NCBI GenBank assembly: GCA_017654935.2
Contig: CM065710.1
Span: 11,382,773 to 11,446,772, forward strand
Direction of reading: 5' to 3'
Length of the DNA: 64,000 bases
Origin: Phymorhynchus buccinoides
Lineage: Eukaryota > Mollusca > Gastropoda > Neogastropoda > Raphitomidae
Below the pieces are notes generated by a model, which saw nothing but the letters and a program-made list of their open reading frames with translations, was not told the DNA's origin and ran no database searches. Positions 10,424 through 22,300 of this stretch are shown one piece after another (position 1 is the first letter of the stretch; every line of letters starts with the position of its first letter). The translations under genes and the position numbers were made by a program.

Positions 10424-10716
10424 AGGCCCCTGTACCAGATGTATAGTTGATGAGATTGAGGGGAATTCTACTTCTCACACATGTGTGCATACACACACGC
10501 ACACGCACTACACACACATACTTATGCATGCACATGCACACATATATATATACACACACATCCGTAAAAAGAAAAAACAAAAAAAAAAAAAAAAACCCAA
10601 TGTACACACTCCACAACATTCCTGGAACACACAATAATATACACACACACAACACACTTGCCACAAGCCACACGCTGTTACTCTTGTGTGTGTGTGTGTG
10701 TGTGTTGCACTTACAG

Positions 10717-10851
10717 GTGTCCTATCCCAAAGAGTTTGTACTGCGCACCCCTCCCCCCTTCACCTTCCAGCACCAGGTGTTGGTATTACCTGACATGACG
10801 CCTCGAGGGATTTCTGACTATGAGACATACTACAAGAAAACCCCACTAAAG
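10717..10851 (+). CDS. ACP6: ACP6 exon a (array copy 1, complete)
   Basis: The acceptor TTGCACTTACAG precedes the exon and GTTAGT follows. It starts [15 protein letters not shown] and ends [13 protein letters not shown], phase 0 at both ends, joining directly to GGGYAGNL of the next exon. It corresponds to the segment before GGMFAGQLT in vertebrate ACP6. It is the only copy in the array with the first 18 or so residues. Confidence 0.88.
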
Positions 10852-13097
10852 GTTAGTGTTATCATCGTTGTCATCATCATCATTGTCGGCATCATCATCA
10901 GGTCATCATCATCATCATCATGAGGTGTTGGTATTGCCTGACATGGCGCCACGAGGGATGTCCGATTTTGAGACACATTACAATAAAACTCCACTAAAGG
11001 TTAGTAATCATCAATGATCATTGTCATCATTTTCATCGTCCATCATCATCATCATCATGAGTCGATGATGAGATGTTGGTATTGCCTGACATGGCGCCAT
11101 GAAGGATGTCCGACTATGAGACACACTACAAGAAAGAACTCCGCTACAGGTTAGTGTTATCTGTCGTCATCATCATCATCATCATCAATCTCATTCGCCT
11201 TCAAACACCAGGTGTTGGTTCTACCCAACTTGGCACCACTACTACAAAATGTGTCCGACTATGAGAGACGCTACAAGAAAACTCTGCTAAAGGTTAGTGT
11301 TGTCATCGCCGTCATCATCATCATCATCAACATCATCATCATCATCATCACTTTATCACTTTCAGTCATCAGGTGTTGGTTCTACCCGACATGACACCAC
11401 TACAAAGCGTGTCTAACTATGAGAGACATTACAAGAAAACTCCGCTAAAGGTTAGTTGAGGCCCCCCCCCAAAAAAAAAAAATCTGTTTCCGGTAACCCG
11501 ACCGAGCCTAGTTTTTGCTGCCGACCCTAAATTTTTGGGGGACGAGTTTCACAACAACAAAAAAAGCAATTTGAGCAGACGATGCAAGGGAAACAACCAT
11601 TGCACTCTCACTCGGCGTAGTCAAGGACCGTTACTCGCGCAGACTTTCGTGATCAACATCCGCCAACACAATGGCGGGCGCAAGGCACGCGATAGCCATT
11701 TCTATGTCTAAATGCGATCATGCGGACGCAGTCAAAATCGTCGCTCGTTCAAATCGGTCGCCCGCTACTATGAGAGTGTGTATTTGCGACATTGAGCATG
11801 AACCACAAATTTCACTTTTTTCCGTAAAATTATGAAATATGAACGATTGAAGTACGGAAAAATGGTTCAAGTAAAGAAAGAGTGAAATTTGTCGTTCATG
11901 CTCAATGTCGCAAATACACACTCTCATAGTAGCGGGCGACCGATTTGAACGAGCGACGATTTTGACTGCAACAACATGTTTCAGCAAATACGGCAAAAAT
12001 CTTGCAACGCGAAGAGAAAAAAATAAGAAAAAAAAATTGAAAGCCTACCTACCTACCCTATTTTGGGGGGCCATGTTCCCGGAAACAGACATATTTTTGT
12101 GTTTGGCCGAAGAGCATCATTGTCGTTGTCATCATCATCATCATCACTATCACCATGATCATCATCACACCTTCGAACACGAGGTGTTGGTTTTATTCAA
12201 TATGACACCACGAGGGATGTCCGACTATGAGACACACTACAACTTCAGTACAAAAAAACTTCACTAAAGGTTAGTATCATCATCGTCATCATCATCATCA
12301 ACATCATCATCATCATCGTCATTGTCATCATCATCATCACTTTATCACTTTCAGTCATCAGGTGTTGGTTCTACCCGACATGACACCACTGCAAAGCGTG
12401 TCCGACTATGAGAGACATTACAAGAAAACTCTGCTAAAGGTTATTGTTATCATCGTCGTCGTCATCATCATCATCGCTATTGATAATCACTATCATCATC
12501 ATCATCACCATCATCATCATCACCTTCAAACACCAGGTGTTGGTGGTTTTTTTTTACCTAACATAACACCGCAATGTGTCTGATTATGAGGCACACTACA
12601 AGAAAACTCCGCAAATAAAAACAAAATTAAAATGGATGTCTGCAATGCGCTCTCCAGGTGGGAGCAACCCAAATTTCGCAGAGGCGCCTCTGTGACTATA
12701 ATTCCGAAATAGCAAATACCAAATCATTATGACCATCGTTGTTGTCGTCATCATAATCATCATTGGCGTCACCATAACCATTATCATCTAGCTGCATGCA
12801 TACTCTTATACATTGCAGTGTGATTTTTTAAGAATATAGGACATCATAAACGTTTTTTGGCAGTGGTCAGTGTTGTTGTACTGTGTGTGTGTGTGTGTCC
12901 AGGGCGGGGGTTATGCAGGCAATCTGACCACGTACGGCCAAGAGCAGATGTATAATTTGGGGTTGAGGCTGCGTCGGGCTTACGTCGACTTTCATGGCTT
13001 TTTGTCTGAAGACTATCATCCAGAGGATGTGTTGTGAGTATGGATCTGTTTCTATGAGAGAGAGAGAGAGAGAGAGTGTGTGTTCAGAAAAAGATAG

Positions 13098-13141
<44 letters not shown>

Positions 13142-15645
13142 ATGATTATTACGACATATGTGTTCTGTGGCTTACAGTGTACGTTCGACCAACATCGACA
13201 GGACGATACAGTCGGCTCGATGCGTCATGGCGGGACTGTTTGGCAAAGAGAATCTCAACAAAAATGGTGAGACGGACGACGGAAAGTTACCGTAATTTAT
13301 ACAGATTGATTAATTGAAAGATTGGCTCTTAAAGGTGGACCCTGACGGATGAGTTTTTGCAAGAAACACATCGAGATCACCAGAAAGACAGCCTTCACTT
13401 TGCTCTGGTTTCCTAGAAATCAAACTGTTAAAACGGCGATTCCTCCTTGGCGGAGATGCCGGAGAGAGAAGCTATTTTGGATGGGGTGGGTAGAGGCGGA
13501 GGTTGAGGCTTTTTCTTTTTTGTAGCGCAGTAAAAAAAAGATTGGAGCTATTTCCTTTGTTGTGAGCGAAACTCCTTTAGGTAAACTGTATAAAATTTTA
13601 AAAAACAAATAAATAAAAAGGCTTGTATTGTGGAAATTTCGTGCAAACGATTTGGTCTAAATTCAGGCGGCCATTAGAAAAGAGAAGGCACATGGCTTCT
13701 CTTTTAGTTTTACTGAAAGAATTTGACTTCCAGCACCTCTGCCAAGGAGGAATCGCCGATTTGACGGTTTGATTTCTAGGAAACCAGAGCAAAGTGAATG
13801 TTGCGATCTCTGTAAAGGGTATTTTCCTGGTGATCTCGACGTGTTTTTTGCAAAACCTCATCCGTCAGGATACCCCTTTAAACATGCAGTGCTAGGCTGG
13901 GGTGTCATAAGCGACTTTGCTGGAGGGGGGCTGATTAACAGAGAGTTTCCTACCCTTGTTCATTTCCACTATTTCGTAATTTATACACTTTGAGGCAGTT
14001 CACGTTATGGGATGTTGTTTGTTGTCTTACCTTGGCTTAAAGACTCCAGGGATCATCCCAACTGCCGAAGCACTTGAACTCTATCTATGGTACAAATGCA
14101 CCAGCTAGAGATGAGAACATTACGTGTGTAACCGTTTTTGATTACCCTGCCACGTGGGCAGCCAGACTCCAACTTCGGAGGATACATTATGGGATGAATT
14201 GCCATCTCCAGAGTTATTGTTCTTTGCGTTTTACTAGAGTTTCCTCCAGAGTTACTGTTCTTTGCGTTTTCTAGAGTTTCTCAAGAGTTATTGTTCTTTG
14301 CGTTTTCTAGAGTTTCTCCAGAGTTACTGTTATTTGCGTTTCACTAGAGTTTCCTCCAGAGTTACTGTTCTTTACGTTTTCTAGAGTTTCTCCAGAGTTA
14401 CTGTTATTTGCGTTTCACTAGAGTTTCCTCCAGAGTTACTGTTCTTGGTGTTTTCTAGAGTTTCTCAAGAGTTATTGTTCTTTGCGTTTTCTAGAGTTTC
14501 TCCAGAGTTACTGTTCTTTGTATTTTCGTAGAGCTTCTCCAGAGTTATTGTTCTTTGCGTTTCACTAGAGTTTCTCCAGAGTTATTGTTCTTTGCGTTTT
14601 CTAGAGTTTCTCCAGAGTTATTCTTTGCATTTTCTAGAGTTTCTCCAGAGTTATTGTTCTTTCGTACAAATACTTCTCCCTTTTTCTGATAGTTCTGTGC
14701 TTGTAACTTCCTCTAAGTCTAATCTGTCACTCTCTTTGACTCTGCCTTTTCCCTTTGCTTACTGTCATCTACTAGTACTACTATCTTTTTGCCTTACTGG
14801 ACCATTCTCCCGCCTTTTTTTCTAGAAATTCTTTCAAAGATTTTCTCCAGTCTACCTATTTTTTAGTTTGGCGCATAACGGCAGCATGACGCATCTGCGC
14901 TCATGTGACAGGAGGCTGTCTGAGTGATCGATGGAGAAGAAAAAGAACTTTATGAGAGAATCTGAATGAAAATGTGAAAAGCAAATTTTAACGATCAGGG
15001 CTCCCAATCGTCCCGCAAAACAAGGGGTCCCTGGGACTCCTTCACTTACAGCATAGAGGTTCCTAGAGGCGGGATAGAGGGTCCCAGTGGCATTGCAAAT
15101 GCTAAAAAGAAATTTTCTAGTGCATCCCTGGGACCCCCTGCACATTCTTTTAGAGAGTCCTTTAGAATTTTAGTGCTTCGTAGACCCCCGAATGGGGGTC
15201 CCTGTGAGCCCTGACGATTCATTTTAACAGACGCAGGTTTCCCCTTTTTTTTCTACAGGTCCAGTAGCAATCCCAGTGGCACTGACTCCCGACGAAGTTC
15301 TTTTCCCCAACTCTAAAGCCTGCAGTGTGGTGCAGAAGGTGAACCATGCAGCGATGATCCATTTCGACAACATTCCCGGCATCAAGGAGGACCGCTTGAA
15401 GATTGCCAAAGTTCTAGGTGAGCATTATTTCTGTCTGTCTGTCTGTTCTCTGTGTGTGTATGTGTGTGTGTGTGTGTGTCTGCTCTGTGTGTGTGTTTGT
15501 GTGGTGTGGTAAAGAAAGTGAACCATGCAGCGATGATCCATTTTGACAACATTTCCGGCATCAAGGAAGACCGCATGAAGATTGCCAAAGTAACACCCAT
15601 GTATTACGTGACTTGTGATGAAAATGTTAGTGACCTGTTGCCCCC

Positions 15646-15681
<36 letters not shown>

Positions 15682-18600
15682 ACCCCCCCCCCCCTTCAAT
15701 GAGAGAGAGAGAAGAATTTGATCATCTGTAAAGCGCTGTGAGGATGGCTTTGCCATCGGACAGCGCTGTATAAGGTACATTATATATATTTTTTTACGCA
15801 TAGTCAGTGGTGTTTTTTTTATGTGCAGGTTACAATGGAGAGAAGCCCCTGAACTTTGTTTTCTTGAGAGACGACCTGATCGCCAGAAAGGTTGGACTTT
15901 TTCATATTGTTGTTTTTGTTTTTTTGCTACAGACAAACCTCTATTTTAAGACTTCCAAAATGTCCGGAAAAATCGGTCGTAAATTGGAGGGGTCGTATGA
16001 CGGAGGTTTTCACTGGCAGCCGTAGAAAGAAAAAATTCAGCACAGTTCATACTCTCTTCTTCATGCACACATACAATAACATATTAAAACTGGATTTGGG
16101 TCTTTCCAACTCCATAGGATTGTGCAATCGATATTACAGTTTCACTTTGCCGACTTCTTTTAATCACCTCCACTCTCGTCCAAAGTCAGTGGTTTTCTTT
16201 TTCAAAGTCAGTGGTTTTCGTGCTTTTCCTACGCTCTCCGCCATCTTTTTTACAACAAGGAAGCGACTCCGCTTTCAGGCCCTTGACCGTGGTTGTTTCC
16301 CTTTGCTCGAAATCTATGCAGACGACAACAACGGTCGTAAAAACCAACAAAATGGCGGTCGTAAGTCGCGTTTTAGAGGAAGTCGTTTAAGAGAGGTCGT
16401 TTACATAGTAAAATGCATCTGTGCCAACAAATCCGGTCTCAAATGAGAGGTGGTCGCTTAACAGAGGGTCGTAAAATAGGGGTTTGTCTGTATTTTATTT
16501 TTAAAAAAACAAAAAAATTTAATTTTGGGAACAGAGAAGAAGTTTTAATTTTTATTTTATGTATTTCTTCTTCGATCGCTCAGACAGTTTCCTGTCAATG
16601 ATGAGCGCAGATGCGTCATGCTGCCGTTATGTGCCTAACTAAGAAATAGTTAGGCCCAGCATGTCCGACTTCGGCTGGAGGAGGAAATCTTTTTGAAAGC
16701 GTTTCTTGAAGAAAGAAAAAAAGGGGCAGGAGAATGGACCAGTGAGGCAGAAAGATAGTTAGATGACAGCAAAGCACAAAGGGAAAAGGCAGAGTCAAAG
16801 AGAGTGACAGATTAGAGGAAGTTACGAGCACTCAACTTCCAGAAGGTGGGGGAACTATTTGTACAAAAGACACACACACACATCCCGGTATCCCCATGGG
16901 GGGGGGGAGGTATTTAAAAAATACAAAGAGCCAGAAATCGCAAAGGAAGGTCCCCAAAGGCCCATTCAAGCTCTCTTACTACAACCATATTTTTTTTACT
17001 ATTATAAGGCGCACCCCAAAAATTCTACACAAAATTCAGATTTTGTTATTATATAATATTTTCTTACTATATTATTAGTCATCTTATAAGCCGCATCCTC
17101 CGAAGTCGGGAGTGTGGCTGCCCACGTGGCGGGGTAATAACAAAACCGGTCACACACGTAATGTTCTCGCCCCTAGCTGGTGCATTTTGTACCATACTGT
17201 TCAAGCGCTTCGGATGTTGGGATGATCCCTGGAGTCCTTTAGCCAGGGTAAGACAACAAACAAGCATTTTTTATTACCCCGCCGCGTGGGCAGCCACACT
17301 CCGACTTCGGAGGAATTTTGGACTGATTATGTTACGCTAGGAGCTTGCCATGGCTAAAGACAATCCCCACACAACCATGCAGAACTTAACAACATTTTGA
17401 TGTAGCCTTGGTGTTCTAGCTTATGTCAATAGGTCTGACATGGCCTTATGTCAAGGCGGTTCTTCATTTGTAAGATTACCATATTTTTCGGATCATTAAG
17501 CGCTGCTGTGTATAAGGCGAATTGGGCAATTTTCAAGAAAAATCTGAAAAAATTAAAGTAAAAGGCGCCCTCGTTTATAAAGCGATACACACCTCGCAAA
17601 AGAAAGTCGAAGTTTGAAGCCCGTACACGTCCTGTAAGCGCTTACCGACCGCCATTACTGCTGTCATAAACGAGAGTTGGCTCCCTTCTCAAATAATCGA
17701 ACTTCTGTTTTTGCGAATTCCGGTTGTTGTGTTTGGACTTTTCTTCGCGAAAACTGGTAGAATTATGGCATTTTAAGCTCTACAACGATGCTTTTTACAT
17801 CCAATGAAGGGTTATGGCATCTGTTGGACGGTATCTTGGATGATAATAGTGATTTTGAAGCATTTTAACGTGAGTATTCGTCGTATCGGCGACTCGTTAC
17901 CATTTTCGATGTTATGACTCACAGTAGACTACTGAATACGGCAATCATTGCCTCTCTTCTCACGATTTTGTTCACTAATAGGGCGCCCTCGTTTATTAGG
18001 CGCATAGGTCGAAATAGGAGGAAACAATATCGCCTTATACATGTAGTCCGATAATTACGGTATTTGTTTTCAGACCCATGGCTACTCCATACCCAGGCAT
18101 ATACGTCCGTACATGGACATGATAGAACAGAACGCCACCAAGATCCTCTACTACGCTATGTGTGGGCAGCATGAGTGAGTCGTTTGTGTGTCCGCCTGTC
18201 TCTCTGTCTGTCTGTCTGTCAGTCTCTCTCTCTCTCTCTGTCTGTCTGTCAGTCTCTCTCTCTGTGTCTGTCTGTCTGTCTCTCTGTGTGTCTGTTTGTC
18301 CATCTGTCTGTCAGTCTCTCTCTCTCTGTCTGTCTGTCTGTCTCTCTGTGTGTCTGTTTGTCCATCTGTCTGTCTGTCTCTCTCTCTCTGTGTCTGCCTG
18401 TCTCTTTGTCTTTCTGTCTGTCTCTCTGTCTGTCTGTAAGTCTCTCTTTGTCTGTCTCTCTCTGTGTCCGCCTGTCTCTCTGTCTGTCTGACTGTCTCTC
18501 TCTCTCTGTCTGCCTGTCTGTCTCTCTCTCTCTGTCCATCTGTCTCTCTCTGTCTGTCTCTCTCTCTGTCTGTCTGTCAGCCTCTCTTTCTCTGTCTCTG

Positions 18601-19336
18601 TCTGTCACGCTTTCATGCCCCAAACACATACAAGATGTACGTGGATAGTACGGATCGAAACGCTACCTTCTTCTTCTTCTTCTACTTCTTCTGCGTTCCC
18701 AGGCCATATCGGCATATGGCAATAACGGGTAAGGTACGTATGTGTCCGGTTTTCAGTTTTTACTGGTCTCCCCGCTGCGTACAGCCGACACATTCTGGCA
18801 TACAAAAAAATAGATGTGTGTATGATTGGGTGTAAAAAGTCCAGGTGGGAACAGACCTAGGATGAGAAAAGTCCGGGTGGAAATAGACCTAGGATGGGAA
18901 AAGTCCGGGTGGAAAAAGACCTAGGATGAGAAAAGTCCGGGTGGAAACAGACCTAGGATGGGAAAAGTCCGGGTGGGAACAGACCTAGGATGGGAAAAGT
19001 CCGGGTGGAAAAAGACCTAGGATGAGAAAAGTCCGGGTGGGAAAAGACCTAGGATGGGAAAAGACCTAGGATAGGAAAAGTCCTGGTGGGAAAAATCTCA
19101 GTGGGAAAAGACCTAGGAGGGGAAAAGTCCTGGTGGGAACAGCCAAGGTGGGAAAAATCTGAGTTAGAAAAGCCCAGGTGGAAAAAGTCCGGTAATTGTG
19201 TGTTTCAGTGCCGAGCGTCCCATTGTCACTCGACTTGCAGCTGGCCCAGCTTTGAACTTGGTGTTGGACGGGATGGAAAAAACTATGCAAGGGGAAAGGT
19301 AAGTACTCCCTCCGTCTCTGCCTCTCTCTCTTCTGT

Positions 19337-19391
<55 letters not shown>

Positions 19392-22300
19392 TATCTGTGA
19401 TGTGTGCAGACCTGTTTACTTTACTCTTTTCGAGTGGTATTCTACTCAATTTGGACCTCTACTACTCAGGGCTCCCAGGGACCCCCATTTGGGGGTCTAT
19501 GAAGAACTAGAATTCTACAGAACACTCTAAAAGAATGTGCAGGGGGTCCCAGGGAAGCACTATAAAAATTCTTTTTCGCAATGTCATTGGGACCCTCTAT
19601 CCCTCCTCTAGGACCCTCTATACTGTAAGTGAAGGAGTCCCTGGGACCCCTTGTTTTGTGGGGCGATTGGGAGCCCTGACTACTCTTCAAAACTGAAAAT
19701 AATGCTCTTTAATTCTTGATTACTAATTTTCAGTGAACATTGTTTGATGGTTTAATGAATAAAACTACACATTTTGCTCCAAAACTACTCATTTCAGCTG
19801 TCCAGACTACTCAAGACTTGTGTAAGGGGTAAACAGGTCTGTGTGTGTTGAATTTACATTTTACATGCGAGGAACGGAATCTTGACAAACAAAAAATTTC
19901 CTGAACATTTTCAGGGGTGCAACTCTGTCAGTTTCACACCGACAAAGACTGTACAGGTGAGGGATTCGGAACGAGCAGCGTGGGAGCAACACCACTGTAC
20001 AGCCCAGAAGATGGGACAGCAAACAAAAAACAAACAAAAAAGACTGTACAGGGGAAGATAAACATCCGGTCTCTTTTCCCTATATGAGTAGTGAGGACAG
20101 AAACACTGGTTATGTCCCTTTGATACATGACACATTTTACACATCGATAGGCCAGTTGAATTCTCCGTTCAAGTTCCAGTCCGAGTTTTTTGGATAGCCT
20201 CCACTGTGAATAGTGTACACGTCCGCGCTAACGATAACTCTATCAGCCCGGTTCGCCGAGCTTTTAAGTAATCCATCTTACCCTTTTAGAATATCTTTGA
20301 CACCGATCTCAAGTGTTTTTTTAAATTTTACCAGAAACTGAACTTCAGTTTAAAAAAAAAATTCTTCCAAAAAATAAAATCGACCACAGGCGATTTGGGG
20401 CGTTTTGAACTTGGTGGTTCTATCCCGGAAGTCTCTCTCTCGGGGAATCTTGAAAACAGCATGCATTGTTTTCAAAGGCGATGTAAGCATTTTACATGGC
20501 TTATGGGACTCGAATTGTCTGTCCATCATTGTGACTGTCTGTCTGTCTGTCTGTCTCGTTATCTCTCTCTCTTGCGTTCCCCTCCTGAATCCTCCAATGG
20601 GGCTCTGCCCCTGTACCCTGACGGGGCCCTGGACCCCTGCCTTTCAGTTTGTTTGTTTTTCAATTTGGGGAATTGCGCCCATGCATTTTATTTCCACATA
20701 GAACGCACAGCAATCTGCCTCTGCACTGGGTTCTGTAACGTGTGCGAATGTGTTACAGAACGCACAGCAATCTGCCTCTGCACTGGGTTCTGTAACGTGT
20801 GCAAATGTGTTACAGAACGCACAGCAATCTGCCTCTGCACTGGGTTCTGTAACGTGTGCGAATGTGTTACAGAACGCACAGCAATCTGCCTCTGCACTGG
20901 GTTCTGTAACGTGTGCGAATGTGTTACAGAACGCACAGCAATCTGCCTCTGCACTGGGTTCTGTAACGTGTGCGAATGTGTTACAGAACGCACAGCAATC
21001 TGCCTCTGCACTGGGTTCTGTAACGTGTGCGAATGTGTTACAGAACGCACAACAATCTGCCTCTGCACTGGGTTCTGTAACGTGTGCGAATGTGTTACAG
21101 AACGCACAGCAATCTGCCTCTGCACTGGGTTCTGTAACGTGTGCGAATGTGTTACAGAACGCACAACAATCTGCCTCTGCACTGGGTTCTGTAACGTGTG
21201 CGAATGTGTTACAGAACGCACAGCAATCTGCCTCTGCACTGGGTTCTGTAACGTGTGCGAATGTGTTACAGAACGCACAGCAATCTGCCTCTGCACTGGG
21301 TTCTGTAACGTGTGCGAATGTGTTACAGAACGCACAGCAATCTGCCTCTGCACTGAGTATAAATTAAACACCATTTGCTATAAATCTATCCATAAAGCTG
21401 CTCCATCTTACCTCTGCGACAATATTTCCATCTATGCGCCAGCTCGCGCTTTACGTTCAGTTTCTGACCCTCTCTCTCTCCAGATCCCTAGGTATAAGCT
21501 TTCAACTGTTGGTCGGCGCTCTTTTGCTGTCTCAGGACAGACCTCCTGAAACAAACTTCCTCTTTCCCTCCGTCAGCGACCGACCCTCTCTGCTTTCAAA
21601 GCTAACCTCAAGACCCACCTATTCCCCCGTGATTAACCCTTTCAACGCCAGCCATTTTTCAGCCAAAACTTTCTATTAAACTTACCTGGGTACAGAAAAG
21701 TTTTGTCTGCAATATTGTGACATGCATGAAATAGGGCCTATCCTTACCTCCCAAGATTAAGAACATTAAGAACATAAGGTCACTCGTTAACAGACCCTCA
21801 TTTGATGCCTTTTAGTGACATGGCTGTTAAATCATTGTGGTGCCAAGAGGCGACAGTTGCGATGAAAGGGTTAAAGCTCTGCTCTCTTTCTCTTCTCTCT
21901 CTTGCCATTAGGTCTGTTTCTGCTGTATTCCATTTATGTTGTCCATGTGTGTTCGCTTTGTATTGCGTTTTTGTTTGAATGCTAACGTGTGCCTGCGCTT
22001 TGATTTGATTTCTATCAAGATTCAGCGCCGTATAAATACTCCATGGGTGCTACTCTTTCAGTTTTACATTGATTTCAGTATTTTTAATTTTACCAGAAAC
22101 TGAACTTCAGGTTTTTTTAATTCATCCAAAACAAAAAAAATTCATCTCAAGCAATTTGGGGCGTTTTGAACTTGGTTGTTCTATCTTGGAAGTTTTGGAA
22201 GGCAATGTAATAATTTTACAAGGCTTATCAGACTCAAATTGTCTCTGTCTATCATTTTAACTGTCTGTCTGTCTCGTTATCTCTCTCTGTGTCTGTCTCT

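Noticed and set aside
9870..10673. 267-codon - strand frame
   Set aside because: Mostly N from the assembly gap.
10447..10923. 158-codon frame starting before ACP6 exon a
   Set aside because: The first two thirds are translated (CA)n, poly-A and intron sequence. Only 10,717-10,851 is coding.
15892..16446. 184-codon frame shared with 27,073-27,459 and 55,732-56,442
   Set aside because: The similarity comes from three copies of one MITE. Lengths differ, frames shift between copies, and no transposase motif is visible.
18162..18648. Several frames of Ser/Leu/Val/Cys or Arg/Asp/Glu repeats
   Set aside because: Translation of a (CTGT)n microsatellite in the ACP6 intron.
20395..21549. 384-codon + strand frame and 228-codon - strand frame
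   Set aside because: The 57-bp period is a multiple of three, so frames stay open on both strands. The unit is an intron-exon border, not a protein repeat.
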